Shown in pieces: positions 8,447 through 16,862 of a DNA stretch of 64,000 bases. Within the stretch, counting starts at the first letter, position 1. Each line of letters begins with the position of its first letter. A program made the translations under genes and the position numbers. The stretch comes from UBA1660 sp964462035. GTDB taxonomy: Bacteria; Myxococcota_A; Polyangia; Polyangiales; Houyiibacteriaceae. Where the stretch lies: assembly GCA_964462035.1 (NCBI GenBank), contig CAYXAP010000020.1, positions 61,233 through 125,232 on the forward strand. The letters are read 5' to 3'. The notes beneath the pieces were generated by a model. The model was not told where the DNA came from and made no database searches. It saw only the letters and a program-made list of their open reading frames with translations.

Positions 8447-8866
8447 CTACTGGCTCGACGGCGGGGCCGTCAAGGCCGAGAGCAACCGATGCCTGGCCTC
8501 CCGCGTCGGCGCCTCGACGACGGCGAAGCGTCCGTCGACCGAGAGGGCTCGCCAGTCGCTCGCGGACAGCTCGCTACCCTGTGGCGGATCGTTCGCCCTC
8601 CACGGCGCCGGCAGCTCTTCCTGCTGCGCCGGGGGCGCTTCGAGGAAGGTGCCGCAGAGCCACGCGACGAGGTTGGCGAAAGATCGCCGCTCCCGAGCGG
8701 ACTCGACCCGCATGTCGAACATCCGACGGCGCGCGGCGATCGGTAGGCCGGCCCACTGCTCCTGGGCGAGCTCCAGGCCGCACTCGGCCAACTTGCGCCT
8801 CACACACACCGGAACCGTCTCCAGGCTGCGTGCCCGGTGGTCTTCCGTGATCAGAAAGCTCATCAC
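8447..8866 (-). CDS. Nitrate reductase-associated protein-like
   Basis: A 139-residue soluble protein (GTG at 8866 or ATG at 8863). Its N-terminal region, with SLETVPVCVRRKLAECGLEL followed by an Arg-rich helix, resembles the small conserved nitrate reductase-associated family, whose members have a similar VRxKLDxxG pattern and length. No nitrate reductase lies in the window. The start overlaps the stop of ccoG by four bases, so it belongs to the oxidase transcript. The biochemical role of the family is not established; the family call rests on pattern recognition only. Confidence 0.55.
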   Translation of the reverse strand: MMSFLITEDHRARSLETVPVCVRRKLAECGLELAQEQWAGLPIAARRRMFDMRVESARERRSFANLVAWLCGTFLEAPPAQQEELPAPWRANDPPQGSELSASDWRALSVDGRFAVVEAPTREARHRLLSALTAPPSSQ

Positions 8867-10293
8867 TGGCTACCCCCAACTCCTCCGACCGGTCCCAACA
8901 ACGTGGCCCCGAGGGTCACCCGCTCCTCCTCGGAGCCTCCCTCGAGCCGCACCTCGACCTGGGCCTTCAGGCCCGCTCGCATCTCGTCCACCGGCACCCG
9001 CGCGAGCACCACCACGACCTGGTCCGCTCCGGACTCCAGCGTCACCTCCGGCTGCGGCAGCACCAGGGTGACGCCCTCGCTCACGTCCTCGAGTCGATAG
9101 GTCTGTGGCTCGTCGGCCTTGTTCACGAGGTGGACCTGCAGTGTGTTCTGCACGACGCCGTCGCGGACGACGAAGGGCGTCCCACCCGCCGGACGGAGCA
9201 GGTTCGCCTCGAAGGGCTCGTGAGTCTGGACCGCGAACACGATCCCGAGGACCCAGGCGCTGACTGCGAGGCCGTAGAGGAACAGGCGGCCACGCATGGT
9301 GCGCTTCTCCTCCCCGCGGAGCTGCCGCTGCGAGTCGTAGCGGATCAACCCCTTCGGTCGGCCGACCTTCGCCATGATCTCGTCGCAGGCGTCCACGCAC
9401 GCCGCGCACCCGATGCACTCCATCTGGAGCCCATTGCGGATGTCGATGCCGGTCGGACAGACGACGACGCAACGGTGGCAGTCGATGCAATCGCCGCGCT
9501 CTTCGTCTTCGGCCTTCTTCTTCAGCTTCCCCCGCGGCTCCCCGCGACCGACGTCGTAGCCGATCACCATGGTGTCCTCGTCCGTGAGCGCCGATTGCAG
9601 ACGGCCGTAGGGGCAGACGATCAGACAGAGCTGCTCCCGGAACCAGGCGAAGTTCAGGTAGAGGACGAGCGTCATGCCCATCGACCACGCGAAGGCCACC
9701 GGGTGATTCGCCGGAGAGCCGCCCATCATCGTCCAGAGCGAGGGCAGCGAGACGAAGTAGCTCAGGAAGACGTGAGCGATGAGGAAGGACGCCGCGAGAA
9801 AGACGGCGTGCTTGAGGAGCTTCCGCCACGCCTTGTCCCAACCCCAGGGCCCGGCGTTGCGCCGCATGCGGATGTTCCGGGGCCCTTCGAGGAGTCGCTC
9901 CACCCGCCGGTAGAAGCCTTCCAAGAACACGGTCTGTGGGCAGGCGTAGCCACACCAGATCCGGCCCCAGAGCGTGGTCACGATGACCAAGGCCAACAGG
10001 ATCCCCGAGAGCAGCAGGAAGACCATCCAGAAGTCCTGCGCGTTGAAGGCGGTACCGAAGAGGTAGAAGCGGCGGCGGACGATGTCCAAGAAGACCGCTG
10101 GCTCCCCGCCGATGCGGACGAAGGGGAGCGCGACGTAGATGACGACGAGGGCCGCGAAGACGATCCAGCGGAGGCGCGTGAAGCGCCCGCGGACGTCCGC
10201 CGGATGAACGAAGTTTCGGGACCCGTCGGAGTTCAGCGACCCGACGGGCACGTCGTTCAAGACCGGGAGCTGCTTCTTGGGCCCCGCGCTCAC
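8863..10293 (-). CDS. ccoG: Cytochrome c oxidase accessory protein CcoG (RdxA/FixG)
   Basis: A 476-residue membrane iron-sulfur protein. The GTG at 10293 is chosen because the frame further upstream is antisense, Arg-rich junk overlapping ccoP. Several membrane helices are followed by the CGYACPQ motif and two ferredoxin-type clusters, CIDCHRCVVVCP and CIGCAACVDAC. A last helix and a periplasmic Ig-like C-terminal domain come after. CcoG acts in copper handling during assembly of cbb3 oxidase. It starts two bases after the ccoP stop and is followed, with a four-base overlap, by the nitrate-reductase-associated gene. Confidence 0.93.
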   Translation of the reverse strand: MSAGPKKQLPVLNDVPVGSLNSDGSRNFVHPADVRGRFTRLRWIVFAALVVIYVALPFVRIGGEPAVFLDIVRRRFYLFGTAFNAQDFWMVFLLLSGILLALVIVTTLWGRIWCGYACPQTVFLEGFYRRVERLLEGPRNIRMRRNAGPWGWDKAWRKLLKHAVFLAASFLIAHVFLSYFVSLPSLWTMMGGSPANHPVAFAWSMGMTLVLYLNFAWFREQLCLIVCPYGRLQSALTDEDTMVIGYDVGRGEPRGKLKKKAEDEERGDCIDCHRCVVVCPTGIDIRNGLQMECIGCAACVDACDEIMAKVGRPKGLIRYDSQRQLRGEEKRTMRGRLFLYGLAVSAWVLGIVFAVQTHEPFEANLLRPAGGTPFVVRDGVVQNTLQVHLVNKADEPQTYRLEDVSEGVTLVLPQPEVTLESGADQVVVVLARVPVDEMRAGLKAQVEVRLEGGSEEERVTLGATLLGPVGGVGGSQ

Positions 10294-10295
10294 GG

Positions 10296-11066
10296 CTACC
10301 CCTCCGTGCCGATCGCGTCCTGCACGTCTTCGGCGTCCGGCGCCGGCTCGGCCTCGAGGGCCTCCTCCGCGGCCTCGGCTTCGGCCTCGTCGACCGCGCC
10401 GGCCTCCTCCGCGGCGTCGACCGCAGCCTCGGCTTCGTCGCCGGTCACCGGCTCGCCTTCGTCGACCGCGTCCACGGGCGCGTCCTCCGCGTCGTCCGCC
10501 GCACCACTCGAGCCGGTCCAGAGCTCGCCTTGCGGCTCCTTCCCCTCGATGTTCTGTCCGCGAATGCTCAGGACGAACGCGGCGAGCTTCTGCACCGCGT
10601 CGGCGCCGAGGGTACCGCCCCACGCCGGCATGCCGCTGTCGAGCACGCCCTCGCTGATGGTGCGATGGATGTCGAGCGGAGCACCGCCGTGGATCCAGTA
10701 GTCGTCCGTCAGGTTGGGGCCGATGTTCCCTTGTCCTCGAGACTCGTGACAGACCACGCAGTTGGCGTCGAAGAGCGTGCGGCCCTCACCGACGGCGTCG
10801 GGGTCTGCGACCAAGGCGGTGAGCAGCTCCTCCGAGACCTCGCCTCCGGCGGCGCGCTCCTGCAGTGCCTTGGAGTAGGCCTCCATCGGCAGCGGCATCG
10901 TCTTCAGCTCGTGGTAAGCGATCCAGTAGACGACCGCGAACGCGATGGCGAGGTAGAAGGTCCACAGCCACCACAGCGGGAGCTGGTTGTCGGCCTCCTC
11001 GATACCGTCGTAGACGTGGAGGATCTCACCCTGGATGGGGTCGATGCGACGTTCGACGTCAGCCAC
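10296..11066 (-). CDS. ccoP: cbb3 oxidase subunit CcoP, single-heme variant
   Basis: A 256-residue protein starting at GTG 11066. The N-terminal CcoP signature (EADNQLPLWWLWTFYL) contains the membrane helix. Only one cytochrome c motif is present, CVVCH at 103-107, with a probable axial Met in GMPAWGG (Met146). Usual CcoP has two hemes. Where the second domain would be, residues about 185-256 form an Ala/Glu/Asp-rich acidic tail without cysteines. The tail may be a docking surface for a soluble cytochrome or may simply be disordered. The start overlaps ccoQ by eight bases. Confidence 0.9.
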   Translation of the reverse strand: MADVERRIDPIQGEILHVYDGIEEADNQLPLWWLWTFYLAIAFAVVYWIAYHELKTMPLPMEAYSKALQERAAGGEVSEELLTALVADPDAVGEGRTLFDANCVVCHESRGQGNIGPNLTDDYWIHGGAPLDIHRTISEGVLDSGMPAWGGTLGADAVQKLAAFVLSIRGQNIEGKEPQGELWTGSSGAADDAEDAPVDAVDEGEPVTGDEAEAAVDAAEEAGAVDEAEAEAAEEALEAEPAPDAEDVQDAIGTEG

Positions 11067-11247
11067 GGCTCACCTCCTCGTCGCCCTCGAGCGCGAGCTG
11101 GGCGCGCTGGTCGACCTCGCCGCGATCCATCCGCACCGCCCGCAGGGCGATGGCGAGGAACACGACGGCGAAGAGCAACAACGCCGCGATCGGCAGGATC
11201 AGAAGCGGGCTCTGCCCGAAGAACTCACGTGCCATGAAGCCAGTCAC
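11059..11247 (-). CDS. ccoQ: cbb3 oxidase subunit CcoQ
   Basis: A 62-residue protein with one membrane helix (about 14-36) followed by a charged tail, as is usual for CcoQ, and in the usual place between the catalytic subunits and CcoP. Its GTG start (11247) overlaps the ccoNO stop by four bases. CcoQ is a small, weakly conserved stabilising subunit, so the call rests mostly on position, size and topology. Confidence 0.8.
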   Translation of the reverse strand: MTGFMAREFFGQSPLLILPIAALLLFAVVFLAIALRAVRMDRGEVDQRAQLALEGDEEVSRG

Positions 11248-13655
11248 TGGACCTCTCCTTCGTCGTTCTGGCTGACCAGCGCTTCGTCACCGTCGGCGGG
11301 AACCGCCGGGCGATTGCCGAGGCGCTGCAGGTAGCTGATGAGCGCGACGAGCTGACCGTCGACGCGCAGGTCGCAATCGCCGGTGACCTCGCCCTCACAG
11401 GTGCGGACGCCAGCGTCGTTCGTGAGGTCGGCGGCGATGGCGCGCGCCTGAGTCCAGGCGGCCTCCTCCGCGGTCGCGATCTCTTCGGCCTCGTAGGGCA
11501 CGCCGACCGTTCGCATCGCGCGCAGCTTCACGTCGGTCCCGCCGAAGTCGACGGCGCGCGACGCGAGCGGCGCGTAGACGGGCATGTTCGATCCGGGGGT
11601 CACCTCCCGCGGGTCGATCATGTGTCGGTAGTGCCAGGTGTTGGAGTACTTGCCGCCGACCCGGGCCAAGTCCGGACCGATGCGGCGCGAGCCCCACTGG
11701 AACGGGTGATCGTAGATCGAGCGGTCCGGCTCGGAGACGGCCCCGTAGCGCGCGGTCTCCCAGGTGAAGGGCCGGATCATCTGGCTGTGGCAGGTGTAGC
11801 AACCCTCCTGCAGGTAGACGTCGCGGCCCTCGATCTCGAGCGGGGTGTAGGGCACCTCGTGGGTGCTGCTGAGCTGCTCCGGGGTCGCGAGGATGCTCGG
11901 GAGGAGCTCCGCGACGCCGCCGACGAGCATCGCGAGCACGGTCAGCACGGTGAAGATCATCGCGCGTCCCTCGAGCAGGTGGTGCCACGCGGGCTGTCCG
12001 CTGCGCCGCGAGAGCTGCCACACGAGCAGCGCGCCGAAGACGAAGACCACACCGATGGTGATGAAGACGATGCTGGCCACCGCCTCGGTGATGGCGACCG
12101 TCGCGAAGATGCCGAGCGCGACCACGCCGACCATGACCGGCGGTGCGAAGACGATGTCCTTCCAGGGGACCTTCACCGCTTCCTTCTCGGGGCGCTTGGC
12201 GACCTCGATGGAGGTCTCGACCGGCTCGCCGGCGCGTGCGGTCTTCCAGAGGTTCCAAGCCATCAGGACGAAGCCGAGCAGGTAGGCCGAGCCGCCCAGC
12301 AGGCGCGCCCAGTAGAGCGGGCGAATGGCCAGGTAGGTCTCGACGAACTGCGGGTACATGAGCCCCCCGCCCTCGTTCTCCGCGCGCCACATCAACCCTT
12401 GGGTGATGCCGGCGACGTACATGGAGACCATGTAGACGAGGATCCCGAGGGTGCCGATCCAGAAGTGGGCGTTGGCGGCCTTGGTGCTGTGGAGCTTCTT
12501 CCCGTAGAGCTTCGGGATCAGGTAGTAGAACATCCCCGCGGCCATGAAGCCGTTCCAGCCGAGGCCGCCGCCGTGCACGTGGCCGATGATCCAGTCGGTG
12601 TAGTGCGCCAGGCCGGAGACGCTCTTGATGGAGAGCAGCGGGCCCTCGAAGGTCGCCATGCCGTAGGCCGTGACGCCGACCGCGAAGAACTTCAGCACCG
12701 GGTCGGTCCGGAGCTTGTCCCACGCGCCGCGGAGCGTGAGCAGACCGTTGAGCATGCCGCCCCAGCTGGGCGCCCAGAGCATCAACGAGAAGATCATCCC
12801 GAGGGTCTGCGCCCAGTCCGGCAGCGCCGTGTAGAGCAGGTGGTGCGGCCCGGCCCAGATGTAGATGAAGACGAGCGACCAGAAGTGGATGATCGACAGC
12901 CGGTACGAGAACACCGGACGATCCGCCGCCTTCGGGAGGAAGTAGTACATGATCCCGAGAATCGGCGTGGTCAGGAAGAAGGCGACCGCGTTGTGGCCGT
13001 ACCACCACTGCACGAGCGCGTCCTGGACGCCGCCGAAGATCGAGTAGCTCTTCATCGCGCCCACGGGGATGGCCAGGCTGTTGACCACGTGGAGCACCGT
13101 GATGGTCACGATGGTCGCGATGTAGAACCAGAGCGCGACGTAGAGGTGCTTCTCCCGGCGCTGCTTGAGCGTGAGGAAGAAGTTCGCGGCGAACGCGAGC
13201 CACACGACCGCGATCGCGACGTCGATGGGCCACTCGAGCTCCGCGTACTCCTTGCCCTGGGTGAACCCGAGCGGGAGCGATACGGCGGCCGCGACGATGA
13301 TCAGCTGCCAACCCCAGAAGTGGAACTTGCTGAGCTTGTCGCTGGCCATGCGCGCCTTGCAGAGGCGCTGCGTCGAATAGTAGACGCCGGCGAAGAGCAT
13401 GTTGCCGACGAACGCGAAGATGACCGCGTTCGTATGCAGCGGCCGGATGCGCCCGAAGGTCAGGAAGGGCTCCAGGTTCGCAGGCCAGAAGGCCAGCTGG
13501 AGCGCTGCCAGGGCGCCGACCGTCATGCCGACGATGCCGAAGACGATGGAGGCCCAGATGAACCAACGGGTGACGCTGTCGTCGTAGACGACCGTCTCGG
13601 TCGCTCCGTCGGTCTTCTTGGCTTCGCTCGCGGGGGGGGAGTCGCTGGAAGTCAT
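11244..13655 (-). CDS. ccoNO: Fused cbb3-type cytochrome c oxidase subunits I and II (CcoN-CcoO)
   Basis: An 803-residue fusion. The first about 500 residues are CcoN, the heme-copper catalytic subunit. The expected histidines are in RPLHTNAVIF, WYGHNAVAFF, GPHHLLY and IIGHVHGGG. Linking helices (about 510-560) lead to a CcoO part with its own membrane anchor, then GCYTCHSQMIRPF (heme c, Cys619/Cys622) and the typical CcoO stretch QWGSRRIGPDLARVGG. The enzyme reduces O2 to water with high affinity, drawing electrons from cytochrome c. N-O fusions are known in some lineages. It overlaps ccoS and ccoQ by four bases each. Confidence 0.96.
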   Translation of the reverse strand: MTSSDSPPASEAKKTDGATETVVYDDSVTRWFIWASIVFGIVGMTVGALAALQLAFWPANLEPFLTFGRIRPLHTNAVIFAFVGNMLFAGVYYSTQRLCKARMASDKLSKFHFWGWQLIIVAAAVSLPLGFTQGKEYAELEWPIDVAIAVVWLAFAANFFLTLKQRREKHLYVALWFYIATIVTITVLHVVNSLAIPVGAMKSYSIFGGVQDALVQWWYGHNAVAFFLTTPILGIMYYFLPKAADRPVFSYRLSIIHFWSLVFIYIWAGPHHLLYTALPDWAQTLGMIFSLMLWAPSWGGMLNGLLTLRGAWDKLRTDPVLKFFAVGVTAYGMATFEGPLLSIKSVSGLAHYTDWIIGHVHGGGLGWNGFMAAGMFYYLIPKLYGKKLHSTKAANAHFWIGTLGILVYMVSMYVAGITQGLMWRAENEGGGLMYPQFVETYLAIRPLYWARLLGGSAYLLGFVLMAWNLWKTARAGEPVETSIEVAKRPEKEAVKVPWKDIVFAPPVMVGVVALGIFATVAITEAVASIVFITIGVVFVFGALLVWQLSRRSGQPAWHHLLEGRAMIFTVLTVLAMLVGGVAELLPSILATPEQLSSTHEVPYTPLEIEGRDVYLQEGCYTCHSQMIRPFTWETARYGAVSEPDRSIYDHPFQWGSRRIGPDLARVGGKYSNTWHYRHMIDPREVTPGSNMPVYAPLASRAVDFGGTDVKLRAMRTVGVPYEAEEIATAEEAAWTQARAIAADLTNDAGVRTCEGEVTGDCDLRVDGQLVALISYLQRLGNRPAVPADGDEALVSQNDEGEVQ

Positions 13656-13909
13656 GATTGGCCGACCTCGAATCCATGTTCCGTGCCAACGGTCTCGAGA
13701 CGGGATTCGCTGGCCGAGGGCTCGGTTCGCTGCGCATTCGCTGCGCGAGGCGAGCCATCACGCGAAGGAGCTGCGTCACCACGCAGGGGCAGCAGCGAGA
13801 GGTGGTCGCCGTGGTCGAAGGTGCGCTCACGCACCGTCCAGGCGAAGAGGCCCACGGCGAGCGCGACGAGCACCGCGCTGACGAAGGCGAGGAGAGCGAG
13901 AACGATCAT
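13652..13909 (-). CDS. ccoS: cbb3 oxidase assembly protein CcoS
   Basis: An 85-residue protein from ATG 13909. The N-terminal helix, a WTVRERTFD turn and the following segment match the CcoS pattern (one helix, then a short W...FDD-like motif). The C-terminal half is a hydrophilic extension not typical of the family. CcoS is needed for cofactor insertion into CcoN. ATGA overlaps occur at both ends (with ccoI and ccoNO), showing tight coupling. Confidence 0.8.
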   Translation of the reverse strand: MIVLALLAFVSAVLVALAVGLFAWTVRERTFDHGDHLSLLPLRGDAAPSRDGSPRAANAQRTEPSASESRLETVGTEHGFEVGQS

Positions 13910-16206
13910 GGGGTTCCTTCCGCGAGCGCACCGATGGCGCGACGGGGTGACGACGCGCGACGGGTGCGCGGGCCGAGGCGCCAGCCGACGTACGTCAGCG
14001 TGGCGAGGGAGCTGATGGGCATGACGACGGCCGCGAGCCACGGGGCCATGAGGCCGGCGGCAGCGACGGCGATCGCGCCGAGGTTGTAGGTGAGCGCGAA
14101 GGCGTAGACGGCGCGGAGCGTCTGGCGGAGCTCACGAGCGGTGAGGAGCAAGTCCTGCAGCGGCGCGAGTCCCGCGCTGGTCACGAAGAAGTCGGTGCGC
14201 GCCGCCATGAAGGGCCGATCGAGCGCCGCGCAGCCGCTCACGGCTGCGGCGTCGGCCGCAGGCGCGTCGTTGAGTCCGTCCCCGAGGAAGAGGGTCGACT
14301 CCGGTTGGTGCGCGTCGATCCATGCGGCTTTCGCTTCCGGCCGCTGGTCGCCGAATGCGTCGTCGATCCCGAGCGGACCCGCGATCGCTGCGACGCGGTC
14401 CGATCCGTCGCCGCTGAGGATCGTGATCCCGAGACCGAGCGCCCGCAGGCGCGCGAGCTCCTCGACCACGTCGGGCCGCACCTGCTCACCGATGGCCAGC
14501 CCGAGCACGAGATGGCCATCGGTGAACGCGAGGTCTCCCGCCTCGGCGCCGATCCACTCGGGCGACCCGAGCCGGGCGCGCCCGAGCCTCATCCCGAAAC
14601 CGACGACCTCCTCGGGCCGGGCATCGGGGTCGGGACGAACGCCGCGCCGTTCGAGTGCCGCACGCACCGCGCGCGCCTTCGGGTGGGAGCTGGCGGCCGC
14701 CAAGGTCGCCAGCGTACGGGCCGCGCGCGCATCGAGAGAGCCGAGCGCAGCAGCCTCGAGAAGGGTCGGGGCGCCGGTGGTCAGGGTCCCCGTCTTGTCG
14801 AGGACCACCCGCTGAACACGCAACGCTCGATCGAAGAGGTCGGGGGAACGCACGAAGAGGCCGCGTCGACGGAGGCGCGCCGCGGCGAGCTCGTGCGCCA
14901 TGGGCGCGGCGAGGCCGAACGCGCAGGGGCACGAGACGACGAGGATGGCGGTCGCGACCTCGAGCGCCATCGCCGGGCCCCCGACGACCGCCCAGACCAC
15001 GGCGCCGATCGTCGCGGAGAGCAGCACGACGGCCACCAAGACCAGGGCCGCGCGCGACCAGAAGCGACTCCCGGCGACGGCTCGGTGCACCGGCCGCGTG
15101 AGGAGACGCGAGAGCGCGGAGTCCTCGAAGGTCTCCTCGGCTCGGACGACGTGGACCCGGCCTTCGGCGAGGAACGCACCGGCCGGGATCGCGTCGCCCG
15201 CGTCGAAGGTCCGCGGCTCCGCTTCTCCATCGATCCAGTCGAGGCGAAAGCGCGCCGGCCCCTCCTCGAGCACCGACGCGACCGGGACCAGTGCACCCCG
15301 CTCGAGCCAGATGCGCATGCCGGGCCGTACCTGTCGTACGCCGATCGTTCGATGCTCGGCGAGCCGGACCTCGAGGTGCTCCGCACCATCGGTCTGAGAC
15401 GCTCGCGCCCGGTCGCGCTCGAGGGCCCGCTCGCGGAGCCAACGGCCGCCGATCATGAGCGCGACGAAGATCGAGAGGGTGTCCGCGTAGCGGGCCTCGC
15501 CGTTCACGAAGAAGCTGAAGAGCGCGCCGGCGTAGGCCAGGAGGATCCCGAGGGCGATGGGCAGGTCCAGGCTCACCTGCCGACGCACGAGGGCGCGGCC
15601 GGCGCGACCGATGAAATAGGAGCCTCCGATCAGCACCGAGAGGGTCGCCGCCGCCATCCCGAGCTGCGCGAAGAAGCGATGCACCGGACCGCTCTCGAGA
15701 CCGAGGTAGGTCGCGAGCGCGTACATCATGCCGTTGCCCGCGAGGGCCACGGAGACCCCGAGGCGCAGCAGGAGGCCATCGGTCGAGCCGCCCGCATCAC
15801 CCGCGGGCCGGATGCGATAGCCGAAGCGCTCGACGTCGGCGACGAAGGCGCGGACGTCGTCGCCCGCCACCGGGCGCAACGACGCGCGGCCCAGCGCCGA
15901 GCTCACTTCGAGCTCGCCCGCGCCGTGGCGCTGGTAGAGCGACTCGAGCAGCCATACGCACGCCGCGCAGTGCAGGCCCTGGACGTCGAGGTCGAGACTC
16001 TGGCCGGGCTCGAGGCGGTCGATCCAGTCGGCGCCTTCGAGCGTCGGTGCACCGTCGTCGACGGCCACGCCGGGACCACCTCGGAGCTCGTAGTAGCGCC
16101 CGAGGCCCTCCTCGTGGAGGAGGGCGAATACCCGCTCACACCCAGCGCAGCAGAAGCGCTCCTGGCCCGTGCTCAGCGGGAGGTCGCAGTGTTCGCAGCG
16201 GCTCAC
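13906..16206 (-). CDS. ccoI: Copper-translocating P1B-type ATPase CcoI
   Basis: About 766 residues from GTG 16206. The N-terminal Cys-rich module (CEHCDLPLSTGQERFCCAGC) is typical of CcoI/FixI. An HMA domain with GLHCAACVW follows, then membrane helices with the CPC copper site in SCPCAFGLA, the phosphorylation motif DKTGTLT, and the ATP-binding and hinge region ending in GDGLNDAPA. The actuator loop reads DGEAEPR in place of the common TGES. CcoI exports copper for CcoN maturation. Its start overlaps the SafE-like gene by four bases, and an ATGA overlap leads into ccoS. Confidence 0.94.
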   Translation of the reverse strand: MSRCEHCDLPLSTGQERFCCAGCERVFALLHEEGLGRYYELRGGPGVAVDDGAPTLEGADWIDRLEPGQSLDLDVQGLHCAACVWLLESLYQRHGAGELEVSSALGRASLRPVAGDDVRAFVADVERFGYRIRPAGDAGGSTDGLLLRLGVSVALAGNGMMYALATYLGLESGPVHRFFAQLGMAAATLSVLIGGSYFIGRAGRALVRRQVSLDLPIALGILLAYAGALFSFFVNGEARYADTLSIFVALMIGGRWLRERALERDRARASQTDGAEHLEVRLAEHRTIGVRQVRPGMRIWLERGALVPVASVLEEGPARFRLDWIDGEAEPRTFDAGDAIPAGAFLAEGRVHVVRAEETFEDSALSRLLTRPVHRAVAGSRFWSRAALVLVAVVLLSATIGAVVWAVVGGPAMALEVATAILVVSCPCAFGLAAPMAHELAAARLRRRGLFVRSPDLFDRALRVQRVVLDKTGTLTTGAPTLLEAAALGSLDARAARTLATLAAASSHPKARAVRAALERRGVRPDPDARPEEVVGFGMRLGRARLGSPEWIGAEAGDLAFTDGHLVLGLAIGEQVRPDVVEELARLRALGLGITILSGDGSDRVAAIAGPLGIDDAFGDQRPEAKAAWIDAHQPESTLFLGDGLNDAPAADAAAVSGCAALDRPFMAARTDFFVTSAGLAPLQDLLLTARELRQTLRAVYAFALTYNLGAIAVAAAGLMAPWLAAVVMPISSLATLTYVGWRLGPRTRRASSPRRAIGALAEGTP

Positions 16207-16859
16207 GAGACCTCGGCCGCCGCGTGACAGCAGGGCGGCTCGGCGCGGTGGGCGTCGATGGCCCGAAAGGCGACGACGAGGGCGCCGAGGGCCAGGATGA
16301 CCGAGAGCGTTCGTCGTCCGGTTTGGGAGAGGCGACGCAGGTGCGAAGCGGCGAAGCCCGCCGCGAGGAGCCCGGGCGCGCTGGCGAGGGCGAAGGCGCC
16401 CATCGAGAGCGTCCCCCCGAGCACGGAGCCGGCGCTCGCCGCGACCAGCGCCCCCGCGAGGAGCGCCCCGCATGGAAGACACGCGGTCGACGCGCCCAGC
16501 AGAGCGCTCTTCATCAACCGACGGCGCGAGCCCTTGCGGCCGAGCTGCACCAGCTGCGGGGCCGCGGGCACGGCCGAGCCTTCACGCCAGAGCCGCCAGG
16601 CCGCGAACGCCAGCCCTACGGCCAGCGAACCGGCGAGGAGCACGTGCACGATCCGCGCGTCGTCGAAGAGCGTGCGCAACCCCTGGCCGACCGAGCCCGC
16701 GATCGCACCCAGCACGAGATACGCGCCGAAGCGAGACGCCTGAAAGGCGATGGCGCGCCGCCCTCCCCCGCCGAACGCGGCGAGCGGCCCACACATCGCT
16801 GCGCAGTGGGGGAGGCTCGCCAGCCCGGCGGCAGCGCCTGCGAGGACGGCTCCGAGCAT
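16203..16859 (-). CDS. SafE/DsbD_2-type membrane protein of the cbb3 assembly cluster
   Basis: A 218-residue protein with about six membrane helices. It opens with LASLPHCAAMCGPLAAFGG, the HCxxMCGP signature of the sulfite exporter TauE/SafE-like (DsbD_2, cytochrome biogenesis) proteins that commonly sit beside ccoI and ccoS. A second cysteine pair, STACLPCGALL, lies near the middle, and a CCH cluster near the C-terminus. It probably helps copper or thiol-redox handling during oxidase assembly. It begins three bases after the usp stop and overlaps ccoI by four bases. Confidence 0.8.
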   Translation of the reverse strand: MLGAVLAGAAAGLASLPHCAAMCGPLAAFGGGGRRAIAFQASRFGAYLVLGAIAGSVGQGLRTLFDDARIVHVLLAGSLAVGLAFAAWRLWREGSAVPAAPQLVQLGRKGSRRRLMKSALLGASTACLPCGALLAGALVAASAGSVLGGTLSMGAFALASAPGLLAAGFAASHLRRLSQTGRRTLSVILALGALVVAFRAIDAHRAEPPCCHAAAEVS

Positions 16860-16862
16860 GGC

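Noticed and set aside
10294..10623. N-terminal extension of ccoG up to 10623
   Set aside because: The added 110 residues are almost all Arg and Gly and overlap the ccoP acidic tail in another frame. The GTG at 10293 gives normal CcoG length.
11622..14015. A 797-codon open frame on the plus strand
   Set aside because: It is antisense to ccoNO, ccoS and ccoI. Its product is a low-complexity mix of Arg, Asp, Glu and Gly, a usual shadow of GC-rich coding sequence, while the opposite strand encodes clear oxidase motifs.
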